Below are positions 1 through 6,025 of a stretch of 6,025 bases of DNA, piece by piece (position 1 is the stretch's first letter; each line of letters starts with the position of its first letter). The notes under the pieces are model-generated. The model was not told the DNA's origin. It searched no databases and worked only from the letters and a program-made list of their open reading frames with translations. The stretch is from Sphingomonas sp. UBA4766 (GTDB lineage: Bacteria; Pseudomonadota; Alphaproteobacteria; Sphingomonadales; Sphingomonadaceae). The position numbers and the translations under genes were made by a program. The DNA lies in contig DHHS01000012.1 of the NCBI GenBank assembly GCA_002403415.1, positions 1 to 6,025 on the forward strand, given 5' to 3'.

Positions 1-194
1 CGTTTCACGAGGATTGCACCGTCGGCATCGGGATGCGGCTGAGCGAAGAAATGCAGCCGGTTTGGCTGCGCATCGGCGGTTATTGGTATCCGCGTGGCGG
101 CATCCCCATCGATGTGTTCTGGCAAAGCGGCCCGCCGCCGGAAGGGGTGTGGATCCCCGCGCAAGACGTGCCGCCCTATCGCGGGCGCGGCTGA
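1..194 (+). CDS. queF: NADPH-dependent 7-cyano-7-deazaguanine (preQ0) reductase QueF, C-terminal part (5' end outside window)
   Basis: QueF reduces the nitrile of preQ0 to the aminomethyl group of preQ1 with NADPH, a cytoplasmic step in making the queuosine base of tRNA. The readable frame starts at base 3, gives 63 residues and stops with TGA at 192-194. It opens with the FHEDC motif, whose His and Glu belong to the substrate-binding part of the family. It continues with WLRIGGYWYPRGGIPIDVFWQ and ends PPYRGRG, which matches the tail I know from short single-domain alphaproteobacterial QueF proteins of about 150 residues. The catalytic Cys and Asp lie upstream of the window, so activity cannot be judged. 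A 79-base gap separates it from the next + strand gene. Identification is by recalled family motifs and I am quite sure of it. Confidence 0.9.
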   Translation, partial: FHEDCTVGIGMRLSEEMQPVWLRIGGYWYPRGGIPIDVFWQSGPPPEGVWIPAQDVPPYRGRG

Positions 195-273
195 CGCACT
201 CGTTCGCATCGTTCAGCCACGGTATAGGCGGGGCAGTGTGTTATGTCGCGCATATCGACACAGGAGATTGTCC
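195..273 (+). promoter_or_regulatory. Leader region of the Gly-zipper gene: strong SD, tentative promoter
   Basis: This gap holds a good Shine-Dalgarno, CAGGAGA at 261-267, six bases before the ATG at 274. It decides the start against an in-frame ATG at 94 that lies inside queF. A possible -10 element TATAGG sits at 223-228, but no convincing -35 stands 16-18 bases upstream. A GTTCAG hexamer at 211-216 resembles one upstream of degP. Promoter placement is a guess; the ribosome binding site is solid. I see no terminator hairpin after queF. Confidence 0.35.
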
Positions 274-807
274 ATGACCCGCCCTGCCAAACTGATCGCG
301 CTTGCCGCCGCGCTGGCGCTTGCCGTCCCGGCATTTGCGCAAAACAGCCCCGAGGAAGCGCGCTTTGCCCAGGCGCAACAGCGTTTTCAACAGGAAATGC
401 GCGTGTTTCAGCAAGAATTCGACCGTTATCAGGCGTGGCAGGCAAGCCGTCCGCGCTTTGATGAGCGCCGTTACCCCGACCGCACCGATCCCCGTTATGA
501 CCCACGCTATGACGACCGGGATGAGGGCGGCTATGATCCATCGCGCTATTACCGCAATGGCCCGAACTATACCGAGCGGGTGCTCGGCCCCGACGACCGT
601 GTCTATCGCGGCAATGACGGGCGTTATTATTGCAAGCGCAATGACGGCACCACTGGTCTCATTATCGGTGCGGTCGGTGGCGGCATCTTGGGCAATGTGA
701 TCGACGGCGGCCGTTCACGCGCGGTCGGCACCCTGCTCGGCGGTGGGCTGGGCGCGTTGCTGGGCAAATCGATCGACCAGAACAGCCAGCAGATCCGCTG
801 CCGCTGA
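274..807 (+). CDS. Secreted Gly-zipper (2TM-type) envelope protein
   Basis: This 177-residue protein has a Sec signal peptide (residues 1-22, a hydrophobic Ala/Leu core ending AFA before Gln23). Residues 27-57 form a Gln/Glu/Phe-rich, probably helical stretch. Residues 60-100 are a Tyr/Asp/Arg/Pro-rich, probably disordered linker. A short VYRGNDGRYYC segment (110-120) follows. Two hydrophobic Gly-zipper helices come next: Gly128, 132, 136 and 140, then Gly152, 156, 160 and 164, each spaced exactly four residues apart. This is the layout of the Gly-zipper 2TM family related to the rickettsial 17 kDa antigen. Unlike that antigen, it has no lipobox Cys at the signal-peptide end. The two Cys (120 and 176) flank the zipper pair and could form a disulfide. 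It probably sits in the outer membrane or periplasm. The exact function is unknown. The start was chosen at ATG 274 by its SD and signal peptide. Confidence 0.8.
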   Translation: MTRPAKLIALAAALALAVPAFAQNSPEEARFAQAQQRFQQEMRVFQQEFDRYQAWQASRPRFDERRYPDRTDPRYDPRYDDRDEGGYDPSRYYRNGPNYTERVLGPDDRVYRGNDGRYYCKRNDGTTGLIIGAVGGGILGNVIDGGRSRAVGTLLGGGLGALLGKSIDQNSQQIRCR

Positions 808-840
808 TCGGCGACCGCGCGCGATTAAGCGGGGCAGATA

Positions 841-855
841 GTTCAACCCTTGAAC
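841..855. repeat. Short perfect inverted repeat over the ATPase gene's stop codon
   Basis: GTTCAA, a three-base CCC loop, then TTGAAC. The TGA stop of the - strand ATPase gene (843-845) lies inside one arm. The six-base stem is only half G/C and no T-run follows on either strand, so it is a weak terminator candidate at best. The 35 bases between the two convergent stop codons hold no stronger hairpin. Confidence 0.3.
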
Positions 856-2471
856 AAGCCACCCAGCACCCCGCGCACCAATTGCCCGACCAGCCCGCCG
901 CTTGACGCGCCGCGCCGTGAGCCGGTGCCGAACACCGATTTGGCGACTTCATTGGCGACTTGGCGGGTGATGGTCGATGTTGCGGTGCGCGCCGCTGCAG
1001 TAGCCACCTTGTTCCACGGGGAGGCAGCCGCCGCCTTTGCAGCCGCTTTTTCGGCGGCAAGGCGCGCGCGTTCGGCCTCCTTGGCGGCGCGGGCATCCGC
1101 CTTCGCCTGAACCGCGGCGGCCTTTTCGGCGTCGCTGGCGGCTTTCGATTCAGCAGCGGCCGCGGCGGCTTCCTCGGCCTTCGCGCTCAGCAGCTCTTCG
1201 GCCGATTCCTTGTCGATCAGCATGTCATATTTGTCACCGACTGCATCGGTTTCGATCATGGTCTTGCGCTCCTCGGGCGTCACCGGGCCAACGCGGGTCG
1301 CGGGCGGTTTGATGAGCGTGCGCTCGACTGGGGAGGGCGCGCCATCGGGCTGGAGCAGCGAAACCAGCGCCTCGCCAATCTTCAGCTCGGTAATGACGGT
1401 CGCGACATCGACATCGGGGTTGGCGCGAAACGTGGTAGCGGCCGCACGCACCGCCGCCTGATCGCGCGGGGTAAAGGCGTTCAGCTTATGCTGGATACGG
1501 TTGTTGAGCTGCCCTGCCACCGTATCGGGAATGTCGATCGGGTTTTGGGTGATGAAATAGACGCCGACGCCCTTGGAGCGGATCAGCCGCACGACTTGCT
1601 CGATCTTTTCCAACAACGCCTTTGGTACATCATTGAACAACAAATGCGCTTCGTCAAAGAAGAAGCACAGCTTGGGTTGATCGGGATCGCCAACTTCGGG
1701 CAGATTTTCAAACAATTCGCTTAGCAGCCACAGCAGGAACGTCGAATAAAGCTTGGGGCTGGCCATCAGCTTATCGGCGGCGAGAATGTTGACGATCCCG
1801 CGCCCCTTTTCATCCAGCCCCATGAAATCGGCCAGATCAAGCGCGGGCTCGCCAAAGAAATGTTCGCCGCCCTGGCTGCGCAATTGCAGCAGCGCGCGCT
1901 GGATCGACCCCACTGATTGCTTGCTGACATTGCCATATGTTGTGGTCAGCGCGGCCGCATTTTCCCCGCAATAGCTCAGCATCGCTTGCAAATCGTCGAG
2001 GTCTAGCAGCAGCAGCCCCTCTTTGTCGGCAACGTGAAAGGCGATGGTCAGCACACCTTCCTGCACATCATTCAGGTCCATCAGCCGCGCGAGCAGGAGC
2101 GGCCCCATTTCCGAAATGGTGGTGCGAATGGGGTGACCCTGTTCGCCGAACAAGTCCCAGAATTGCACCGGCGTATCGGCATAGGCCCAATCGACAAAGC
2201 CGATGTCTTTGGCGCGCGCGTCAAAGATGCCGTGGAGCTTGGCGTTGGTCGGCGACCCCGCCATGGCAAGGCCCGACAAATCGCCCTTCACATCCGCCAC
2301 GAAACACGGCACGCCGACCGCCGAAAACCCCTCGATCAGGCCCTGCACCGTCACCGTCTTGCCAGTGCCGGTCGCGCCCGCGATCAGCCCGTGGCGGTTG
2401 GCCCGCTTCAGCTCCAGCGCCTGCGGCCTGGCACCGCCTGTCCCTGCGCCGATGAAAAGGGTTCCCGCCAT
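843..2471 (-). CDS. HerA/YjgR-like P-loop ATPase (DUF853 family)
   Basis: This predicted cytoplasmic ATPase of 542 residues belongs to the family of E. coli YjgR (about 500 residues), related to HerA/FtsK-type helicases and translocases. The N-terminus has NRHGLI followed by Walker A GATGTGKT (32-39). VADVKGDLSG (58-67) is a family signature. Walker B is LCFFFDEAHLLF (268-279, Asp273 and Glu274). FITQNPIDIP (306-315) carries the sensor-like Gln309. Residues 424-484 are Ala/Lys/Glu-rich, probably a long helix or coiled coil, and account for the extra length. The tail is Gly-rich and amphipathic (VGQLVRGVLGGLF), as in YjgR. The start is ATG at 2471, served by GGAG at 2480-2483 with eight bases spacing. 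An upstream TTG at 2489 has only three bases to its nearest SD. It lies downstream of the degP terminator, so it probably has its own promoter within 2472-2535, where I see only a poor match. Substrate and role are not established; I can say ATPase, not helicase. Confidence 0.88.
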   Translation of the reverse strand: MAGTLFIGAGTGGARPQALELKRANRHGLIAGATGTGKTVTVQGLIEGFSAVGVPCFVADVKGDLSGLAMAGSPTNAKLHGIFDARAKDIGFVDWAYADTPVQFWDLFGEQGHPIRTTISEMGPLLLARLMDLNDVQEGVLTIAFHVADKEGLLLLDLDDLQAMLSYCGENAAALTTTYGNVSKQSVGSIQRALLQLRSQGGEHFFGEPALDLADFMGLDEKGRGIVNILAADKLMASPKLYSTFLLWLLSELFENLPEVGDPDQPKLCFFFDEAHLLFNDVPKALLEKIEQVVRLIRSKGVGVYFITQNPIDIPDTVAGQLNNRIQHKLNAFTPRDQAAVRAAATTFRANPDVDVATVITELKIGEALVSLLQPDGAPSPVERTLIKPPATRVGPVTPEERKTMIETDAVGDKYDMLIDKESAEELLSAKAEEAAAAAAESKAASDAEKAAAVQAKADARAAKEAERARLAAEKAAAKAAAASPWNKVATAAARTATSTITRQVANEVAKSVFGTGSRRGASSGGLVGQLVRGVLGGLFKG

Positions 2472-2529
2472 GATGCTCGCTCCGGTCAATTGCTCCGCGG
2501 ATGCTATGGCGCGTTTCGGGGCCGACCAG

Positions 2530-2575
2530 CAAGACAGGAAAACGCCGCCCGGTCGGGGTGGACCGAGCGGCGTTT
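2530..2575 (-). terminator. Intrinsic terminator of the hflK-hflC-degP cluster
   Basis: The arms at 2561-2575 and 2540-2554 pair over 15 bases around a six-base loop (2555-2560). On the - strand transcript all positions pair, with one G-U wobble; read on the + strand that position is a C-A mismatch. This points to - strand use. Immediately after the stem the - strand reads TTTTCCTGTCTT. The hairpin starts about 20 bases past the degP stop and ends before the ATPase gene, separating the two transcription units. Confidence 0.85.
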
Positions 2576-2594
2576 CGCATGGGGCGGCGGCGCC

Positions 2595-4142
2595 TTACTT
2601 GCTGAAGCGCACCGCGATGAAGATGCCGGGATTGCGGCCCCGCTGGACGAAAAGCAACACGGCTTCGCGGCCGGCCGTCTTCGCTTGATTGACCGCGCGC
2701 GCCATGTCGGCCACCGTCGTGACCGGTTGGCGATTTACCGACATGATAACATCGCCACGCTGCAACCCCTTTTGCGCAGCATCGCTCGACGGATTGGCGG
2801 AGACAATGACAACGCCGGTGGTGCTCGGTTCAAGCTGAAGCGAGCGGCGAATGTCGGCGGTCAACTCGGTCACGTCCAGGCCAAGCGTCGCGGTCATCAC
2901 TGCCTGATCGGCACCCTTGCCGCCGCTATCGGGCACCGCGCTGTCATCGCTGCCGCCGCCGGCCGCTGCGGTCAGCGCGTCTTCGGATGGGCGCGTGCCG
3001 GCAATCGCGTTCAGCGCCAGATTGCGGCCATCGCGGTTTACGTCGAGCCGGATCGCCTCTCCGGGCTTCACATTGGCGACCAGATAGCTGAGCGTTTCAT
3101 CCACGGTGACGTCTCGACCATTGACCTTCAGCACGATGTCGCCGGTCTTGACCCCTGCTTTTTCGGCCGGGCCACCGGGTTCGACCCGGTTAATCAGCTC
3201 GCCGCGTCCCTTGGGCAGGCCGAGCGCGACACCATCATCTTCACTGAGCGGTTGCATCCGCACGCCAAGATAGCCGCGCCGGACGCTGGCACCCTTCATC
3301 AGCGTTTCGATAATCGGCTTGGCCTCTTCGGCGGGAATCGCAAAGCCGATGCCGATATTGCCGCCGCTTTGCGAGAAAATCTGCGAATTGATGCCGATGA
3401 CATTGCCGTTCAGATCGAACATCGGTCCGCCGGAATTCCCCTGATTGATCGCCGCGTCCGTCTGGATAAACCGGTCATAGGCGCCGCCCTGACCAGTGGA
3501 GCGGTGCAGCGCCGAAACGATACCCGCAGTCACGGTCGAGCCAATGCCAAACGGATTGCCGATCGCAACGATCCAGTCGCCGACGCGTGTCTTGGTCGAA
3601 TCGCCGAATTTGACAAAGGGCAGGTTCACGCCGTCGATCTTGAGCAGCGCAAGGTCCGACGCCTGATCGCGACCGATCAGCTTGGCCTTGTATTCCTTGC
3701 GGTTGGGGAGCGTCACCGTGATCAAATCGACCGTCGCGCCGCGCGCGCCCGGTGCCACCACATGATTGTTGGTGACGACATAGCCATCGGCCGAAATCAG
3801 AAAGCCCGACCCGAGCGACTGCGCCTGACGGGTCACGGGCGGAGCGTTCGGTTCCTGCCCACCGCCGCCGCCGCCGAAAAAGTCCTGAAACGGCGTCCCC
3901 TGAAACGGATTCGCCTGTGGCTGAACCTTCACCGTTTGCTTGGTGGAGATGTTGACCACTGCGGGCTGGAGCCGCGCGACGAGATCGGCAAAGCTGAGCG
4001 GCGCGCCGGGGCGCGGCGCCGCTGCTGCCATGGCCGCCGGTTCATTTTGCGCGGTTTGTGCCGCGGAGGGCGGTTGCAATGCCAGGGTCGCGGCGGCCCC
4101 TCCGACTAAAAGAGCACCCGAAATGGCATAAGCGTAGCGCAC
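2595..4142 (-). CDS. degP: Periplasmic serine endoprotease DegP/HtrA (MucD-like), trypsin domain plus two PDZ domains
   Basis: This is a 515-residue HtrA-family protease/chaperone that clears misfolded proteins in the periplasm. Residues 1-28 form a signal peptide, possibly retained as an anchor, with a likely cut after SAA28. The trypsin-like domain spans about 50-280 and carries an intact triad: His127 in TNNHVV, Asp163 in SDLALLKI and Ser237 in QGNSGGP. A Gln/Pro/Gly-rich loop with six consecutive Gly (90-95) corresponds to the LA-loop region. PDZ1 spans about 286-380 (RRGYLGVRMQPL, AGVKTGDIVLKVNG). A Gly/Ser/Asp linker (392-412) leads to PDZ2 at about 415-512 (GLQRGDVIMSVN). The start is GTG at 4142, preceded by AGAGAGGA at 4152-4159 with nine bases spacing. 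An upstream TTG at 4169 has no SD and would place charged residues before the signal. It follows hflC by 84 bases and ends at a terminator. Confidence 0.93.
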   Translation of the reverse strand: MRYAYAISGALLVGGAAATLALQPPSAAQTAQNEPAAMAAAAPRPGAPLSFADLVARLQPAVVNISTKQTVKVQPQANPFQGTPFQDFFGGGGGGQEPNAPPVTRQAQSLGSGFLISADGYVVTNNHVVAPGARGATVDLITVTLPNRKEYKAKLIGRDQASDLALLKIDGVNLPFVKFGDSTKTRVGDWIVAIGNPFGIGSTVTAGIVSALHRSTGQGGAYDRFIQTDAAINQGNSGGPMFDLNGNVIGINSQIFSQSGGNIGIGFAIPAEEAKPIIETLMKGASVRRGYLGVRMQPLSEDDGVALGLPKGRGELINRVEPGGPAEKAGVKTGDIVLKVNGRDVTVDETLSYLVANVKPGEAIRLDVNRDGRNLALNAIAGTRPSEDALTAAAGGGSDDSAVPDSGGKGADQAVMTATLGLDVTELTADIRRSLQLEPSTTGVVIVSANPSSDAAQKGLQRGDVIMSVNRQPVTTVADMARAVNQAKTAGREAVLLFVQRGRNPGIFIAVRFSK

Positions 4143-4226
4143 GATCCGTTTTCCTCTCTGGTCGAACAAATGACGGATGGGTTTATGCCGCGTCCGCCTG
4201 AACAGTAATTGAATATGAACCGATTG
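4143..4226 (-). promoter_or_regulatory. hflC-degP intergenic region with TTCA repeats, possible degP promoter or operator
   Basis: Read on the - strand, TTCA occurs at 4219-4216, 4213-4210 and 4202-4199, the last inside GTTCAG. The last two copies start 11 bases apart, about one helical turn. Downstream come CATAAA (4187-4182) and CCCATC, either of which could be part of a -10 region. The degP SD lies at 4159-4152. The gap is long for a purely cotranscribed pair, so an extra promoter for degP is plausible. No element matches a known consensus well enough for a firm call. Confidence 0.3.
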
Positions 4227-5102
4227 TCAGCGGGGCCGCCCCCGCCCGGTGAACTGCCGCAGATAATCGTCGCTTGGCGACAGGATGATCTGGGTCTCCC
4301 CCGATTGCGCGCTGTCCTGGGTAAAGGTATAGCGATAGGACTGCATTGCGCGGTAAAAGTCATAGAAATCAGGATCTTTGTTGAACGCATCGGCATAAAT
4401 CCGCGCAGCGTTCGCATCGGCTTCGGCGCGGATGATCTGCGCGCTCTTTTCACCCTGCGCGCGGATGGTGGCCGCTTCTTGCTGGCGCGCGGTTTTCATG
4501 CGGTTGAGCGCGCTGTCGAGCGGGCTTCCCTCCGGCAAGTCGGCATGGCGGATGCGCACATCGACGATTTGCGCACCATATTGGCGGGCAAGCTGTTGCA
4601 AACCGGCCTGAATATTATCCATCACCCGGCCCCGCTCCGGGCTGAGCAGCGCTGAAAACTGGCGGCGGCCAAGCTCGTTGCGGACCGCTGTGCCGAGCAG
4701 CGGGCGAAGCTGGTCCGCCACCCTTTCCTCGGTTGACGAACTGCTGCCCGTTGACACCACCGCCTTCAACGGATCGACGATGCGGAACAGCGCAAATGCG
4801 TCCACTTCAAGCCGGAGCTGATCGGTCGACAGCACCTGCTGATTGTTGAGGTCGACACCCAGCACATGTTTGTCGACCCATACAATCTTGTCAACAAACG
4901 GGATTTTTGCAGCCAACCCCGAATCGGTCTGACCAAAGGGCTGGTTGGGTTTCCACCGGTTGATCGTGCCGACGGGCTTTTCAAACCGCAGGATCACCGC
5001 CTGTTCGGTCTCGGGCACGATGAAGACGCTTGAGACGAACAGGATCACGCCGAGCAGTGCGGCGATGCCAAGCCCAATCGGGTTACGCCAGAAATTGGGC
5101 AT
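4227..5102 (-). CDS. hflC: HflC, SPFH/prohibitin-domain subunit of the FtsH modulator complex
   Basis: HflC pairs with HflK in a large inner-membrane assembly that binds FtsH and modulates its proteolysis of membrane proteins. The protein has 291 residues, somewhat shorter than E. coli HflC (334). Residues 1-8 are cytoplasmic and 9-29 form one transmembrane helix. The SPFH domain then begins with VPETEQAVILRFEKPVG (29-45) and includes the family stretch RLEVDAFALFRIVDP (97-111) and the QIVDVRIRHADLP segment (178-190). An Ala/Glu/Arg-rich coiled coil follows at about 195-240 (RQQEAATIRAQGEKSAQIIRAEAD in parts). The tail carries FYRAMQSYR and ILSPSDDYLRQF, typical of HflC ends. The ATG at 5102-5100 overlaps the hflK stop by one base (TAATG). 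A perfect AGGAGG at 5109-5114, six bases upstream, lies inside the last hflK codons. This arrangement indicates translational coupling. Confidence 0.95.
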   Translation of the reverse strand: MPNFWRNPIGLGIAALLGVILFVSSVFIVPETEQAVILRFEKPVGTINRWKPNQPFGQTDSGLAAKIPFVDKIVWVDKHVLGVDLNNQQVLSTDQLRLEVDAFALFRIVDPLKAVVSTGSSSSTEERVADQLRPLLGTAVRNELGRRQFSALLSPERGRVMDNIQAGLQQLARQYGAQIVDVRIRHADLPEGSPLDSALNRMKTARQQEAATIRAQGEKSAQIIRAEADANAARIYADAFNKDPDFYDFYRAMQSYRYTFTQDSAQSGETQIILSPSDDYLRQFTGRGRPR

Positions 5103-6025
5103 TACTGGCCTCCTGCAACAACGGGGGCGGGGGGCGTCGCGCTTGCGCCCGGCCGGTTACGAAGTGGAAGATAGGGGACGACGCCGCCGCTATCGACAAT
5201 CGTCTTGTTGTTCTTGGCCAGCACGGCCTCCATCGTTTCATAATACATGCGGCGGCGCGTCACTTCGGGGGCAAGCTTATACTGGGTGTAATAAAGGTCG
5301 AACTGCTGGGCTTCCGCCTGTGCGCGGGCAGTGACTTGCTGTTCGTAGGTGCGTGCGACGTTCTGGTCCGATTGCGCCTTTTGTTGGGCCGCGCTGACCA
5401 GCTTGAAATCGTCAATGACGCTGGCGGGCGGATCGGCCTTGTTGATCGCGACCGACTGCACGCGCACGCCCGAACGATATTCGTCGAGAATCTGCTGCAT
5501 CAATTGTTGCGCGCGTTGCTCGATATCGACGCGACCGCCGGTAATCGCCTGATTGAGCGTTACGGTTGCAACAATGGCACGCATCGCGCTTTCGGCTGTC
5601 GCGCGCACGGTGCCGCGCGCATCCTTGATTTGATAATGAAAATTCTGCGGGTCGACGATGTCCCAGCGCACCGCATAAGCCAGATCGACGATGTTCTGAT
5701 CGCCCGTCAGCATCAAATTCTGGGCGCTGCCACCTTCGGGAAAATCCTCGGTGCGGATTTCCTGCACATCGATTTTGGTGACAGTCGCGATCGGCGCGGG
5801 CAGCGTGAAGTTGATGCCCGGCTCCAGCGTGCCCGAATAGCTCCCGAAAAAGGTCACAACCCCGCGCTGCTGCGGCGCGATGGGGTGAATGCTGGTGAAT
5901 GCCGCCCAGAGCACCACGATCAGCCCGCCGCCGATCAACCAGAGCGAGCGGCTGTTCGCGCCGCTGGGCAGGCCGGGAAAGCCGCCGCCGCCGCCATTGC
6001 CGCCGCCCGGGCCGCCGGGGCCGCG
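5102..6025 (-). CDS. hflK: HflK, SPFH/prohibitin-domain subunit of the FtsH modulator complex (N-terminus outside window)
   Basis: HflK is the partner of HflC in the membrane complex that controls FtsH. The frame stays open from the TAA at 5104-5102 to the window edge, giving 307 visible residues with the start missing. A TTG at 5938 is an internal Leu codon in the membrane helix, not the start. Visible residues 1-22 are a Gly/Pro-rich segment with five Gly in a row, typical of the HflK N-terminus. The transmembrane helix spans about 28-48 (SLWLIGGGLIVVLWAAF). The SPFH domain starts at HPIAPQQRGVVTFFG (47-61) and runs to about 210. A Gln/Ala-rich coiled coil follows at about 205-240. The conserved RRRMYYETMEAVL (257-269) and VVPYLPL (282-288) complete the family pattern. 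The C-terminal 20 residues are Pro/Ala/Gly-rich. It is the upstream gene of the hflK-hflC-degP cluster, so the main promoter lies beyond the window. Confidence 0.95.
   Translation of the reverse strand, partial: RGPGGPGGGNGGGGGFPGLPSGANSRSLWLIGGGLIVVLWAAFTSIHPIAPQQRGVVTFFGSYSGTLEPGINFTLPAPIATVTKIDVQEIRTEDFPEGGSAQNLMLTGDQNIVDLAYAVRWDIVDPQNFHYQIKDARGTVRATAESAMRAIVATVTLNQAITGGRVDIEQRAQQLMQQILDEYRSGVRVQSVAINKADPPASVIDDFKLVSAAQQKAQSDQNVARTYEQQVTARAQAEAQQFDLYYTQYKLAPEVTRRRMYYETMEAVLAKNNKTIVDSGGVVPYLPLRNRPGASATPPAPVVAGGQ

Noticed and set aside
94..273. N-terminal extension of the Gly-zipper protein from ATG 94
   Set aside because: It overlaps queF in another frame and would bury the signal peptide. 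The SD and signal sequence support ATG 274.
808..842. Bidirectional terminator between the convergent Gly-zipper and ATPase genes
   Set aside because: The stretch is GC-rich with partial self-complementarity, but it has no stable stem followed by a T-run.
960..1724. A 254-codon + strand frame inside the ATPase gene
   Set aside because: It is a codon-aligned antisense shadow of a GC-rich gene, with no SD and a composition typical of shadow frames.
2472..2535. Promoter for the ATPase gene on the - strand
   Set aside because: One probably exists because of the upstream terminator, but the best candidate (TTGCTG with a CCATAG or TAGCAT box) has poor -10 matches or wrong spacing, so I do not call it as a feature.
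2034..4109. A 691-codon open frame on the + strand, antisense to the ATPase and degP genes
   Set aside because: It is codon-aligned with both real genes, so only rare TTA, CTA or TCA sense codons would create stops, and these are scarce in GC-rich DNA. Its translation has no recognisable domain, and it runs through the terminator hairpin and both real start and stop regions.
1..6025. A novel defence, mobile or phage-related system
   Set aside because: Every open frame with good start signals and domain support belongs to a known core-genome family. There are no direct-repeat arrays, integrase or transposase motifs, or abrupt composition changes.

Overview
The window is GC-rich chromosomal DNA from an alphaproteobacterium, most likely a member of the Sphingomonadales. 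This placement rests on the short single-domain QueF tail, the hflK-hflC-degP gene order, the Ala/Gly-rich protein style and the Gly-zipper envelope protein. It is inferred from recalled family resemblance, not from a database search. I see no mobile element, phage gene, CRISPR array, tRNA or rRNA, and no gene-free stretch longer than 300 bases.

Layout, left to right. Two genes lie on the + strand: the 3' end of queF (1-194, cut by the window edge) and a secreted Gly-zipper protein (274-807). They face three transcription blocks on the - strand. The first is a HerA/YjgR-like P-loop ATPase of the DUF853 family (843-2471). A clear intrinsic terminator (about 2530-2575) separates it from the second block, a DegP/HtrA-type periplasmic serine protease (2595-4142). 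The third is the hflC-hflK pair (4227-5102 and 5102-6025, the latter cut by the right edge). In transcription order the cluster is hflK, hflC, degP, terminator, and then the ATPase gene, which needs its own promoter.

How the genes fit together. HflK and HflC are membrane-anchored SPFH/prohibitin-domain proteins that assemble with each other and modulate the inner-membrane protease FtsH. DegP degrades or refolds damaged proteins on the periplasmic side. The cluster is therefore an envelope protein quality-control unit. The 84-base hflC-degP gap holds a TTCA-repeat element that might give degP extra regulation. The DUF853 ATPase is a conserved family of poorly known role. QueF (queuosine biosynthesis) and the Gly-zipper protein are not obviously linked to the cluster.

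Overall this looks like an ordinary core-genome region. I did not find a convincing undescribed system. The findings are modest: possible regulatory elements, start-site corrections and unusual low-complexity segments.
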